A stretch of DNA of 64,000 bases, from contig JAEUIT010000012.1 of NCBI GenBank assembly GCA_016795035.1, positions 1-64,000 of the forward strand, read 5' to 3'. The DNA comes from Phycisphaerae bacterium. Its GTDB lineage: Bacteria > Planctomycetota > Phycisphaerae > Phycisphaerales > SM1A02. Positions 53,682 through 63,949 of the stretch are shown here, piece by piece. The position numbers and the translations under genes are program-made. The notes below the pieces were generated by a model. That model worked only from the letters and a program-made list of their open reading frames with translations, was not told the DNA's origin and did no database searches. Position 1 is the first letter of the stretch. Each line of letters starts with the position of its first letter.

Positions 53682-54357
53682 TCGGGCTCGATTCGCCTGC
53701 GGAGTTCGCGTTGGCCACGCCGGACATCGGCGTGCGCATCCGGAGACGCTCAAGCAAATCCGTTGCCACCTTGTTCTCCTCCTCGCCCTTGAAGACCTTG
53801 AGGAGGTTCGAGCGCTTGAAGGAGCTCATCGCGTCGAGATACGTGACGGCCTGGTCGATCTTGCCCTCGCGATAGAGGCTCAGGATCCACTCCTTGCCCT
53901 GCTTCGGCGGAACGCTCTCGAGAAGCTTCACGGCCTTCCGGAATTGCTCCTCGGTCGCCGCGGCGCGGGCGCCGTCGGTCGCCGATTCCCACGCCGAGCG
54001 CTCGGACGCGAAGGCATCCTCGCGCGTCTTGAGGTCCGACTCCTGCGCCGCGAGATCGCGGGCGATCTGCTCGCGCTCGTCGTTCAGGCGACGGTTCAGG
54101 ATCGCGTGCTGCTGCGCGACGCGGTCCGCCGCGGTGAGGCGCGCGGTGGTCGGCGTGACGTCGCGCGTCTCCTCCTCGGTCGGGGCCGGCACTTCGGCGG
54201 GCTGATCCGCGCCGGGCGCCCTGAGCGCTTCGCGCACGCGGTCGATCGAGTCGCGCGAGAGGCGGCCGGTGGCGCCGAGCCACGCCAAGAGGCCGACGAC
54301 GACCGTCAGGTTCACCACCGCGATCACGCTCACGAGGCTCCAGAGCTTCTTCATCAC
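53554..54357 (-). CDS. motE: MotE/YlxF-like flagellar membrane protein
   Basis: 267 residues. N-terminal TM 6-28 (VSVIAVVNLTVVVGLLAWLGATG); coiled coil about 75-135 (RVAQQHAILNRRLNDEREQIARDLAAQESDLKTREDAFASERSAWE); an MgtE-N-like domain about 140-215 (AVKLLESVPPKQGKEWILSLYREGKIDQAVTYLDAMSSFKRSNLLKVF); then a Ser/Ala/Asn tail. Between fliJ and fliK, the gene occupies the ylxF/motE place in Bacillus-like operons. It overlaps fliJ by 4 bp and fliK by 128 bp. Confidence 0.82.
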   Translation of the reverse strand: MMKKLWSLVSVIAVVNLTVVVGLLAWLGATGRLSRDSIDRVREALRAPGADQPAEVPAPTEEETRDVTPTTARLTAADRVAQQHAILNRRLNDEREQIARDLAAQESDLKTREDAFASERSAWESATDGARAAATEEQFRKAVKLLESVPPKQGKEWILSLYREGKIDQAVTYLDAMSSFKRSNLLKVFKGEEENKVATDLLERLRMRTPMSGVANANSAGESSPNAAGPRSNSPSTAAPAAGAANGNAGASRPVANTGAALDGTKR

Positions 54358-54827
54358 GCACCATCCTCATCGAGCACCATCTGCCGGGACGACGCCGCCG
54401 CGCGCGAGGTCGCAAGCTCGTCGAGAAACGTGGTCTCCGCGCGGTCGCGCGCGGCCTTCCACTCCTCGAGGCGCCGCTCGCGCAGCATCTCGATCGCGCG
54501 CCGCCGCCGCGCCGCCTCGACGAGCGCCGCCCGTGCCCGCTCGATCTTCTGGAGATGGCCCGCCAGGTCGATCACCGTGCGCCGCGCGAGACGATCGACC
54601 GCGACGGTCGCCGTCGCCTGCTGCCGCAACGTGGAGAGGTCGAGCCGTCCGACGAGCGCCGAGCGGAGCGACGCCTTGCCGCCCGCGATCTCCGCCTGCC
54701 GCGCCGAGAGGCGATCCTCGATCTCGCGCCGCGCGAACTCGAGCGCGCCGAGCTCGCGCTTGAGCGCGTCCTCTTCGCGTTGCCGCTGCCGAAGGAGCGG
54801 ATCGAGTGGAAAGCGGAACTTGGCCAT
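54354..54827 (-). CDS. fliJ: FliJ, flagellar export chaperone
   Basis: 157 residues. Starts KFRFPLDPLLRQRQREEDALKRELGALEFARREIEDRL, followed by an all-helical Arg/Glu/Ala coiled coil, as in FliJ. It binds FliI and FlhA in the export apparatus. It lies 14 nt after fliI and overlaps motE by 4 bp. Confidence 0.9.
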   Translation of the reverse strand: MAKFRFPLDPLLRQRQREEDALKRELGALEFARREIEDRLSARQAEIAGGKASLRSALVGRLDLSTLRQQATATVAVDRLARRTVIDLAGHLQKIERARAALVEAARRRRAIEMLRERRLEEWKAARDRAETTFLDELATSRAAASSRQMVLDEDGA

Positions 54828-54841
54828 GGCTCTTCAGACGG

Positions 54842-56260
54842 TCATCGGCCGCGCGGAGGCGCGGCTTGCGTGGGAGTCGGGCGCGCCGCGGCGGCCGGCG
54901 CCGATCGCGCGCCCTGCGCCGGCGACGCGCCGCGTTGCCGAAGCGCGTCGGCGGCGATCGAGAGCTCGATGAGCGACCGCAGCGTGCGCGGATAGTCGGC
55001 GAGGTCGCCCTTGCGCTGCTGGAGGAACGCGTCGATCTGCGGACGAAGCGCGATCGCGACGTCGACGTCAGGGTGCGAGCCGCGCGCGTACGCGCCGATC
55101 GAGATGAGCTCCTCGTGGTCGCGCCACGCGGCGAGCAAGCGGATCAGGTCGCGGCGCGCCTTCTGGTGATTCTGGTCGGTGACTTGGTCGGCGACGCGCG
55201 AGATCGACTCGAGCGTCTCGATGGCCGGATAGTGGCCGCGCGTCGCAAGTCGGCGCGAGAGGACGATGTGCCCGTCGAGGATGCCCTTCGCCGCGTCGGC
55301 CACCGGCTCAGTGAGGTCGTCGCCTTCGACGAGCACGGTGTAGAAGCCGGTGATGGAGCCGCGGTCCTCGAGCGGTCCGGCGCGCTCGAGAAGGCGCGGC
55401 AGGAGCGCGAAGACGCTTGGCGTATATCCCTTCGTTGCAGGCTGTTCACCCGCCGCGAGGCCGATCTGCCGCTGCGCCTGCGCCAAGCGCGTGATCGAGT
55501 CGACCATGAGGACGACGTCGCGCCCCTGGTCGCGGAAGTACTCGGCGGCGCTGATCGCGACGGTCGCGGCGCGCACGCGGAGGAGCGGGCTCTCGTCGCC
55601 GGTCGCGACGACGACGACCGCGCGCTTGCGCCCTTCCGGTCCGAGCGTCTCCTCGATGAACTCCTTCACTTCGCGGCCGCGCTCGCCGATCAGGCCGATC
55701 ACCGCGACCTGCGCCGTCGAGCCCTTAGCGATGTCGGCTAACAATGTGCTCTTGCCGACGCCCGGGCCGGCGAAGATGCCGATGCGCTGGCCCTTGCCGA
55801 TCGTGAGGAGCGAGTCGATCGCGCGCACGCCGGTCGGAAGCGGCTCGCGGATGATCGAGCGGCTCAGCGGATTCGTGATGGGCGGCTCGAGCGCGCGGAG
55901 CTCGAGGTCGTCGAGCGGCGGACCGCCGTCGATCGGTCGGCCAAGGGCGTCGACGGTGCGGCCGAGCCACGAGTCGCCGAGCGCGACCGTCGGCGCGGGC
56001 CGTAGCGCCCGCACCGGCGCGCCGGGGGCGACGCCGCCGATCGGGCCGTAGAGGAGGACGAGCGCGCGCGGACCTTCGAAGCCGATGACCTCGCCGAGCG
56101 CGCGTTCGCGGCGGCCGACGTCGACGTCGACGAGCGAGCCGACCGGAAGCCGCAGGCGATCGATGATGAGCGTCATGCCGCGCACTGCGTGCACGCTGCC
56201 GACGAGAAGCCGCGGCTCGGTGGCCCACACCGTCTCGATCGCGGTCTGGAGGAAACTCAC
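54842..56260 (-). CDS. fliI: FliI, flagellar export ATPase
   Basis: 472 residues from GTG 56260, which overlaps the fliH stop (GTGA). Walker A GPGVGKST, DESPLLRVRAATVAISAAEYFRDQGRDVVLMVDSITRLAQAQRQIGLAAGEQPATKGYTPSVFALLPRLLERAG is the FliI/SctN core. The C-terminus shows ISRVADQVTDQNHQKARRDLIRLLAAWRDHEELISIGAYARGSHPDVDVAI. A 30-residue Ala/Pro/Arg tail follows the normal end. It energises export of rod and hook subunits. Confidence 0.95.
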   Translation of the reverse strand: MSFLQTAIETVWATEPRLLVGSVHAVRGMTLIIDRLRLPVGSLVDVDVGRRERALGEVIGFEGPRALVLLYGPIGGVAPGAPVRALRPAPTVALGDSWLGRTVDALGRPIDGGPPLDDLELRALEPPITNPLSRSIIREPLPTGVRAIDSLLTIGKGQRIGIFAGPGVGKSTLLADIAKGSTAQVAVIGLIGERGREVKEFIEETLGPEGRKRAVVVVATGDESPLLRVRAATVAISAAEYFRDQGRDVVLMVDSITRLAQAQRQIGLAAGEQPATKGYTPSVFALLPRLLERAGPLEDRGSITGFYTVLVEGDDLTEPVADAAKGILDGHIVLSRRLATRGHYPAIETLESISRVADQVTDQNHQKARRDLIRLLAAWRDHEELISIGAYARGSHPDVDVAIALRPQIDAFLQQRKGDLADYPRTLRSLIELSIAADALRQRGASPAQGARSAPAAAARPTPTQAAPPRGR

Positions 56261-57012
56261 GGGATGTCCCCTCGGGCGCCGCCGCCGCCCGGCAGGAGCG
56301 CGTCGGCGAGGCGATCGAGCTGCGTCGAGAGCGTGGCGTCGATGCCGCCTTCGGCCACGCGCACGACGACGTCGCCGATGCCGAGCGTGTCGTCGACGAT
56401 GAACGTGACGTCGACGGTCTGGCCGAGCCGTTCGATCACCGTCGGCAGCGAGTCGCCGAGGAGTTCGCGGTCGTCCTTCGAGCATTGCACGACGACCGCC
56501 GTGACCTTGCCGAGGAGTTCGAGCGCGCCCTCAAGCTGCGCGACCGCCACGTCGCGGTCGGCCTGCACGGTGCGGCGCACGATGCGCGACGCGATGCCCA
56601 GCGCGAGGCGAATCGTGTTGCGCCGCGCCTCGCGCATGAGCGCCTCGCGGCTCGTCTCCCACTGCGCGAGCGCCTCGGTCCATGCAACGTCGAGTTTCGA
56701 CATGCGCTCGGCGAAGGTGACGCGCGTCTCCTCGCGCGCGGCGGCGTCGCCCTCGGCGCGGCCCTGCGCGAGACCTTCGTTTCGCCCCTTCTCGAAGCCC
56801 TCCGCCTTGCCTTCCTCGACGGCCTTCGCGCGGAGCCGCGCGGCCTCGGCGCGAGCCTCGCGCACGAGCTTCTCCGACTCGGCGCGCGCTTCGGCAAGCA
56901 TGCGCTCGCCTTCGGCGCGCATGTCGCGCAGGCTGAGCGAGACGGCGCCGCCGAGCCGGCTCGCGAGCGAGTCGGGCGAGGCTTCGACGGCGTAGTGCTT
57001 GAGGACTGGCAT
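56257..57012 (-). CDS. fliH: FliH, export ATPase regulator
   Basis: 251 residues. Glu/Ala/Arg-rich helix about 30-100 containing GxxxG-type spacing (EEGKAEGFEKGRNEGLAQGRAEGDAAAREE), then the C-terminal domain (RNTIRLALGIASRIVRRTVQADRDVAVAQLEGALELLGK and IGDVVVRVAEGGIDATLSTQLDRL) seen in FliH/YscL/VATP E-like stators. It binds and holds FliI. It overlaps fliI by 4 bp and starts 21 nt after fliG. Confidence 0.92.
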   Translation of the reverse strand: MPVLKHYAVEASPDSLASRLGGAVSLSLRDMRAEGERMLAEARAESEKLVREARAEAARLRAKAVEEGKAEGFEKGRNEGLAQGRAEGDAAAREETRVTFAERMSKLDVAWTEALAQWETSREALMREARRNTIRLALGIASRIVRRTVQADRDVAVAQLEGALELLGKVTAVVVQCSKDDRELLGDSLPTVIERLGQTVDVTFIVDDTLGIGDVVVRVAEGGIDATLSTQLDRLADALLPGGGGARGDIP

Positions 57013-57032
57013 GGGGGCGTTCGATGCTCGCG

Positions 57033-58070
57033 TCAGACGATGAGGTCGTTGCCGCCGCCGCGACCGGCGATGACGATCTCGCCCGCATCCTCGAGGCGGC
57101 GCACGATGTCGACGATGCGCTGCTGCGCGGCTTCGACGTCCGAGACCTTGACCGGTCCCATGAACTGCATGTCTTCCTTGATGAGCTCCGCGGCGCGGCT
57201 CGACATGTTGCCGAAGATCTTCTTCTTGAGATCCTCGCTCGCCGTCTTGAGCGCGAGGCAGAGTTCGCCGTTGTCGACTTCCTTGAGCACCGACTGGATG
57301 CCCTTGTCGTCGACGAGGTTGATGTCCTCGAAGACGAACATGAGGCGCCGGATCTGCTCGACGAGATCGGGATCCTCGCCTTCGACGCCTTCCATGATCG
57401 AGCGCTCGGTCGAGCGGTCGCAGAGGTTCAGGATTTCGGCGACCGTCTCGACGCCGCCGACGCGCTCCATCGAGTGGACGAGCAGGTTCGAGAGACGGCT
57501 TTCGAGGCTCGCCTCGACCTCGCGGATGATGTCCGGATTCGTCTGGTCCATCGTGGCGACGCGGCGCACGACTTCGACCTGCTTCGCGGGCGGGAGGCCC
57601 TTCAGGATTTCGGAGCCCTTGTGGTGCGGGAGGTGGCTCACGATGAGCGCGATCGTCTGCGGGTGCTCGTCCTGGATGAAGGTCAGGAGGTTCTCGCTCT
57701 GCGCCTTCTGGAGGAAGGAGAACGGCGTGCGCTGCACCTGCGTCTGGATCTGCTGCAGCACCTTGTCCGCGGTCTTCGAGTCGAGGGAGTTCTTGAGCAG
57801 TTCCTTCGCGTAGTCGAGGCCGCCTTCCTTCACGTAGCTCTGCGCCATCGCGAGCCCGTAGAACTCGTTGATGACCTCCTGGGCGAGCTCCTTCGGCACG
57901 TCGCCGAGGCTCGCGAGCACGCGCGTGACCTCCTCGACGGTCTCGGTCGGGAGGTTCTTGAGCATCTCGCCCGCGGGCTCCGGCTCGAGGACGAGGAGGA
58001 GAATCGCGGCCTTCATGGTGCCCGTGAGTTCGGACGCGGACTTGGGAAGGCGTTGACCGGGTTTCAGCAT
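57033..58070 (-). CDS. fliG: FliG, flagellar motor switch protein
   Basis: 345 residues. N-terminal MKAAILLLVLEPEPAGEMLKNLPTETVEEVTRVLASLG; the middle EHPQTIALIVSHLPHHKGSEILKGLPPAKQVEVVRRVATMD is the FliG EHPQ motif; C-terminal torque helix DRSTERSIMEGVEGEDPDLVEQIRRLMFVFEDINLVDDKGIQSVLKEVDNGELCLALKTASEDLKKKIFGNMSSRAAELIKEDM. Charged torque residues are conserved. It couples the stator to the rotor. Confidence 0.96.
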   Translation of the reverse strand: MLKPGQRLPKSASELTGTMKAAILLLVLEPEPAGEMLKNLPTETVEEVTRVLASLGDVPKELAQEVINEFYGLAMAQSYVKEGGLDYAKELLKNSLDSKTADKVLQQIQTQVQRTPFSFLQKAQSENLLTFIQDEHPQTIALIVSHLPHHKGSEILKGLPPAKQVEVVRRVATMDQTNPDIIREVEASLESRLSNLLVHSMERVGGVETVAEILNLCDRSTERSIMEGVEGEDPDLVEQIRRLMFVFEDINLVDDKGIQSVLKEVDNGELCLALKTASEDLKKKIFGNMSSRAAELIKEDMQFMGPVKVSDVEAAQQRIVDIVRRLEDAGEIVIAGRGGGNDLIV

Positions 58071-58113
58071 GGCTCGGGATCAGGTCGGTCGGTGTAGCTG
58101 CAACGTGGAGAAC

Positions 58114-59778
58114 TTAGCCCTGCTTCATCCAGCGCTTGAGGAGCGTGGCGGACTCGCCGGGCTGCTTGCGCACGATGTCATTGAGCTGGGCGAGCATCTG
58201 CTGGCCCTGGAGCGCGCGATCGTCGAGCTCCATGCCCTCGAGCGGCGGCGTCGATTCCTCGACCTCGCCGATCAGGTCGGCGTCGTCGCCCTCGATGGTC
58301 GGCGGCACGCCGGCGAGCTCGGTCGCGCTCGGGAGCGACGGACGCTCCGAGGCCTTGCGCACCATCATCAGCATCATGCCGAGCGAGAGGATCGCGAGCG
58401 CGCCGAGCGCGATCGTCTTGAAGAGCGAGATGCCGCCGGGGCTCGTCGGCGTGATCGCCTCGATGATCGCGGCGCCGCCGCTGCTGACGCCGGCGCCGGC
58501 CTGCGCGTCGAAGTCGTAGAACCACGTGACCTCGACGTTGCCCTTCTTCGAGTTCTCGATCGCGTCGGTCGCGACCTGCGTCTCGAGGAGCTTCTTGATG
58601 CGGGTGATCTCGCGGTCGCGCACGGCGCCGATCGCGGTGTCGTCGGGCGCGGCCGGCGTTGCAGCTCCAGGCGCGGGCGGATTCTCGAGCTCCCACACGC
58701 GGCGGAAGTAGCTCCAGGGCACCGCGACGCCGACGTCGATCTTCACCGCGTAGCCGGTCGGATCGAACTCGCTCTTCGACGTCGCGGGGATGCGCGTGTC
58801 GAAGCGCGTGTCCTGCTTCTCGCTCGTCGCGCTCGAGGCGTTGCGGCCGTCGAGCACCGACATGCCGACGTTCGGGCGCGCGCCCGGCGCTTCGGCCGGC
58901 GCCGCGCCGCGCGTCGCCGTCTCGAGGCGCGACTCGCTCGTCGGCACCGAGATGCCGTCGCCGAACTTCGTCTCGGTCGCTTGCAGCGTCTTCGTCACGA
59001 CTTGCGGATTCACGCTGACGAGGACGCCCGGAATGTTCGCGAGGAGCGTGTGGATGCGCTCGCGCACCGCCTCGCCCACGCGCGTCTGCTGTTCGAGGTT
59101 CTCGCTCGCGAGGCGATCGCGGCCGGCGCGCACGCGGCGTTCGGCGAAGCCGTCGGTGATGCGCACGTGCTCGGGCTTCATGCCGGCCTGCGAGCCGGAG
59201 ACGAGCGCCGCGATCGCGTCGACCTGCGACTGCTCGAGCGTCGAGCCCGACTGCAGCGTGACGTGCACCGACGCGCTCTGCGGCACGCTCGACGTGCCGA
59301 GGCCCTGCGGCGGGCGCGGCGCGATGAAGACGGTCGCCTTCTTCACGCCTTTGAAGCCGGAGATCGTGCGGGCCAGGACCGACTGGGCGATGACGAGCTT
59401 CCGCTGCTCATTCTGCCGCGCGGTCTCGAACGGATTGTCGGTGCCGAGAAGCGCCTCGAAGTCGATCGCGGCGCCGCCGCCGACGCCGTTCTCGCTCATC
59501 TGCCCGATGATCGCCGCGTGCTTCTCGGTCGGAACGAGCAGCTTGTCGCCGTCGACCTTGAACTCGTGGCCGCGCTCGGAGAGGAACCGTTCGGCGTCCG
59601 CGCGTGCGGCCGCGGTGATCGCGAGGGGCGTGTAGTCCTTCGTCCCGCTGTACTGCGCGACGAGGAACAGGCCTAACACGAGAATGACGACGAGCGCTCC
59701 CAGGAAGAGCTTCGCCGACGTATCGAATCCGCCCAGCCTCCGCTGGATCGCATCAACTTGTTCACGCAGCCACTGCAC
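58114..59778 (-). CDS. fliF: FliF, flagellar MS-ring protein
   Basis: 554 residues. N-terminal TM 27-46 (LGALVVILVLGLFLVAQYSG); YscJ/FliF domain with NEQRKLVIAQSVLARTISGFKGVKKATVFIAPR; FliF C-terminal domain; TM about 445-465 (TIALGALAILSLGMMLMMV); C-terminal FliG-binding tail ending PGESATLLKRWMKQG. Normal length for the family. The intergenic DNA to fliG (58071-58113) holds a CTCCACGTTGCAG motif. Confidence 0.95.
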   Translation of the reverse strand: MQWLREQVDAIQRRLGGFDTSAKLFLGALVVILVLGLFLVAQYSGTKDYTPLAITAAARADAERFLSERGHEFKVDGDKLLVPTEKHAAIIGQMSENGVGGGAAIDFEALLGTDNPFETARQNEQRKLVIAQSVLARTISGFKGVKKATVFIAPRPPQGLGTSSVPQSASVHVTLQSGSTLEQSQVDAIAALVSGSQAGMKPEHVRITDGFAERRVRAGRDRLASENLEQQTRVGEAVRERIHTLLANIPGVLVSVNPQVVTKTLQATETKFGDGISVPTSESRLETATRGAAPAEAPGARPNVGMSVLDGRNASSATSEKQDTRFDTRIPATSKSEFDPTGYAVKIDVGVAVPWSYFRRVWELENPPAPGAATPAAPDDTAIGAVRDREITRIKKLLETQVATDAIENSKKGNVEVTWFYDFDAQAGAGVSSGGAAIIEAITPTSPGGISLFKTIALGALAILSLGMMLMMVRKASERPSLPSATELAGVPPTIEGDDADLIGEVEESTPPLEGMELDDRALQGQQMLAQLNDIVRKQPGESATLLKRWMKQG

Positions 59779-59872
59779 GCGGAGGCCTCCATGCCAACCT
59801 TGTGTCGTGTGCCCCGACGTTGCCGTCCTCCGGACGGCGTGCGGGTCTGATGGACGAACGTCTCGTCAGTCG

Positions 59873-60184
59873 TCAGACTCGCATCTGCTTCACCTCGTCG
59901 TAGGCGTCCATCACCTTGTTGCGCACGGCGAGCAGCATGCGGAAGGCCGAGTCGGCCTTCTGCGTTGCGAGCATCACGGCCTCGACGTCGTTGCGCTGTC
60001 CGGTGAGCAAATCTTCGGCCGCGACCGTCGCGTCCTGCTGAAGCCGATTCACCTCGCCGACCTGGCGCATGAGTTCGTCACGGAAATCCGTCGCATTCGC
60101 GCCGCCCCCGGCCGCCGAAGCGGGAGGGGTGAGGGTCGGCTGGATGCGACCGATCGAGTTGACGAGTCCAAGCGGGTCGGACAT
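59873..60184 (-). CDS. fliE: FliE, flagellar hook-basal body protein
   Basis: 103 residues. The C-terminal signature LLTGQRNDVEAVMLATQKADSAFRMLLAVRNKVMDAYDEVKQMRV is the FliE pattern (DVHxVMxAxxxAxxxxxxxxxVRNKxxxAYxEIMxMxV). It joins the MS ring to the rod. It follows flgC by 56 bp. Confidence 0.95.
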   Translation of the reverse strand: MSDPLGLVNSIGRIQPTLTPPASAAGGGANATDFRDELMRQVGEVNRLQQDATVAAEDLLTGQRNDVEAVMLATQKADSAFRMLLAVRNKVMDAYDEVKQMRV

Positions 60185-60240
60185 GGAATGGGTCTGATCG
60201 GAAGTTCGGGAAGGTCAGAAGGTCGCGGGGGCGCGACCGG

Positions 60241-60654
60241 TTAGGTCAGGATCTCGAGTGCCGAGTTGATCATCGACTTCGTGGCCTCGATCGCTGCGAT
60301 ATTGGCTTCATACGACCGGGCGGCCATCATCATGTTGGCCGACTGCTCCACGACGTTGACGTCGGGGTACCAGACGCGCCCCTCCTTGTCCGCATAGGGA
60401 TGGAAGGGCTGGTAGCGCGGCACGTAGGCGTGCACCTCGCGGATGTCGGCAACGTGGACGCCCATCTCCTGCCCGTCCGGCGTCGACGCGTTCGGGTCGC
60501 CGACCGCAAACAGCACCTCGCGCACCGGCGGCGGCTTGACCGGACCGTCGGGATTGCCGCCGACGTCCGCCGAGGCCAGGTTCGCCGCGATGGCGTCGAG
60601 CCGCGTGCGATTCGCGACGAGCGCGCTGGCGGAGATGTCGAGGAGGCCGTACAT
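60241..60654 (-). CDS. flgC: FlgC, flagellar basal-body rod protein
   Basis: 137 residues. LLDISASALVANRTRLDAIAANLASADV at the N-terminus; the C-terminus YPDVNVVEQSANMMMAARSYEANIAAIEATKSMINSALEIL is the FlgC D0 helix, with the FlgC-type PYVPRYQPFHPYADKEGRVWYPDVN segment. Usual length. flgB and flgC normally adjoin; here heptad element 7 (about 160 bp) separates them. Confidence 0.94.
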   Translation of the reverse strand: MYGLLDISASALVANRTRLDAIAANLASADVGGNPDGPVKPPPVREVLFAVGDPNASTPDGQEMGVHVADIREVHAYVPRYQPFHPYADKEGRVWYPDVNVVEQSANMMMAARSYEANIAAIEATKSMINSALEILT

Positions 60655-60811
<157 letters not shown>

Positions 60812-60815
60812 TTCG

Positions 60816-61289
60816 TCACAAGCGCTCTCTGATCGCGGTGTCGAGCGACGCGAAGTGCCGGCGAATCAACAGCGATGCAACGCGGAATTGGATGACGTTC
60901 TCCGCGAGCGATTGCAGAATCCGTTCCATGCTCCGGTCGTTTCCGTCGTGGTACATGATTCCGTCGCCGATCGGCGTCGGTTCGAGCACGAGGCGCGAGC
61001 CGGATCCGCCGTCGGAACGGAGCCGCACCTCGTCGGATGGACCGAGGCTCAGCCCGCCGCCCGGCGCTTCGACGGAGGGGCCAAGTCCTTCTGCCATCGC
61101 TCGTTGGCGATCGTCGATCGCGTCGCGAAGGAGCGACTGGAAGCCCTCCACCGACACGTCCATCGGGCGATAGCCGGGCGTCTCGGCGTTCGCGATGTTG
61201 TTGTTGATGAGCTCCTGCCGCGCGGCCGCGAACTGCAGCGAGCGCTCGAGCGCAGGAAGTGCGTTTCCGTTGACGACTCGGTCAAACAT
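60816..61289 (-). CDS. flgB: FlgB, flagellar basal-body rod protein
   Basis: 157 residues. N-terminal FDRVVNGNALPALERSLQFAAARQELINNNIANAETPGYRPMDVSVEGFQSLL, the FlgB signature. The C-terminus ILQSLAENVIQFRVASLLIRRHFASLDTAIRERL is the D0 helix. Slightly longer than usual (about 130) owing to a middle insertion. A CTGACTCC-ACGTTGCAC motif lies just before the ATG. Confidence 0.93.
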   Translation of the reverse strand: MFDRVVNGNALPALERSLQFAAARQELINNNIANAETPGYRPMDVSVEGFQSLLRDAIDDRQRAMAEGLGPSVEAPGGGLSLGPSDEVRLRSDGGSGSRLVLEPTPIGDGIMYHDGNDRSMERILQSLAENVIQFRVASLLIRRHFASLDTAIRERL

Positions 61290-61348
61290 GCGCGGTGCAA
61301 CGTGGAGTCAGGCAAGAACTGCCTGCGTCAGCACGATCAGCGGGGCGA

Positions 61349-62893
<1,545 letters not shown>

Positions 62894-62905
62894 AGTTCCT
62901 CCAGA

Positions 62906-63925
62906 TCAGTCGATCGTGGCCGCCGCCGGCCGATCGGAAACGGCGCCATCGCGCCGCCATGCAGACGATTTCGTTGCGATTCGACGCGACACCGCCGCGT
63001 CGAGGGAGTCCGTCGCGCGTCCGTCGGCGCGTCGGGTTCGGTCTTCGGGACGGACGGGCACCGCGATCTCGAATCGGGCGCCGCGCTCCGTGTTGCAGGC
63101 GGTGATCGCGCCGCCGTGGGCGTCGACGATGCGATGCACGATCGCGAGACCGAGGCCGGTGCCGTCGTCGCGCGTCGTGAAGAACGGATGGAAGATCCGC
63201 TCGAGCAGGTCCTCGCCGATGCCGCCGCCGGTGTCCTCGACGCGGAAGACGACGTGCTCCGCGCGGCGTCCGTCGCGCAGGGCGCGACGCGACTTCTTCG
63301 TCGAGAGCATGAGCGAGCGCTCGCCGTTTCGCGTGGCCATCGCCTCGACCGCGTTGCGGACGAGGTTCGTGAGCGCCTGCGTCATGAGGTGGCGATCGAG
63401 GTCGATCGTCGCCTGAAGGTCGGAGCGCTCGACGGTCACGCCATGCGCGCGCACGAGCGCCTCGCAGTATTCGAGCGCCGCGTCGAACACCTCCGCCGCC
63501 GGCGTCGGCGCGAGCTGGATGCGCAGGTCCTTCGCGAAGCGGAGGACGTCGCCGACGATCTGGTCGAGGCGCCGCACGGCCCGCAGCACGCGGTCGCAGA
63601 GCGTGCGCTTCGGATCGACCTCGCCCACGTCCTCGCGCAGGACTTCGACGTCGAGCGCGATCGAGCCAAGCGGATTGCGGATCTCGTGGGCGATGCCCGC
63701 GGCCATCTCGCCGAGCGCCGCGAGTTCCTGCGAGCGGCGAAGCTGCTCGTTCGCGTGCGCGAGTTCGGCGGTGAGCTGACGCACCTGTCCGTCGAGGACG
63801 ACGTGCGTCGCCTGCAGGCGCTCCGCGGCCTCGGTGAACGACCGCACGATCTCCGCGAGATCGTCGGCCGCGAGACGTCGCGGCAGGCTTGCGAGAGTCG
63901 GAGGTTGGTGGGCGAGGGCGCTCAT
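62906..63925 (-). CDS. NtrB/FlrB-like cytoplasmic sensor histidine kinase
   Basis: 339 residues. N-terminal helical/coiled region about 20-70, HisKA with His80 in AAGIAHEIRNPLGSIALDVEVL, HATPase with N-box TNLVRNAVEAMATRNG, DTGGGIGED, GTGLGLAIVHRI. No TM, so it reads a cytoplasmic signal. The C-terminus adds about 40 Arg/Asp residues. The stop lies 12 bp before the start of the sigma-54 regulator gene, its likely phosphorylation target. Confidence 0.92.
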   Translation of the reverse strand: MSALAHQPPTLASLPRRLAADDLAEIVRSFTEAAERLQATHVVLDGQVRQLTAELAHANEQLRRSQELAALGEMAAGIAHEIRNPLGSIALDVEVLREDVGEVDPKRTLCDRVLRAVRRLDQIVGDVLRFAKDLRIQLAPTPAAEVFDAALEYCEALVRAHGVTVERSDLQATIDLDRHLMTQALTNLVRNAVEAMATRNGERSLMLSTKKSRRALRDGRRAEHVVFRVEDTGGGIGEDLLERIFHPFFTTRDDGTGLGLAIVHRIVDAHGGAITACNTERGARFEIAVPVRPEDRTRRADGRATDSLDAAVSRRIATKSSAWRRDGAVSDRPAAATID

Positions 63926-63949
63926 GGACGGAAGTCGTGCAACGTGGAG

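Noticed and set aside
61296..61312. Sigma-54 promoter before flgB (CTGACTCCACGTTGCAC)
   Set aside because: TTGCA looks like a -12 box, but the GG of the -24 box is missing at the required distance (TG instead), and the same motif occurs inside coding sequences.
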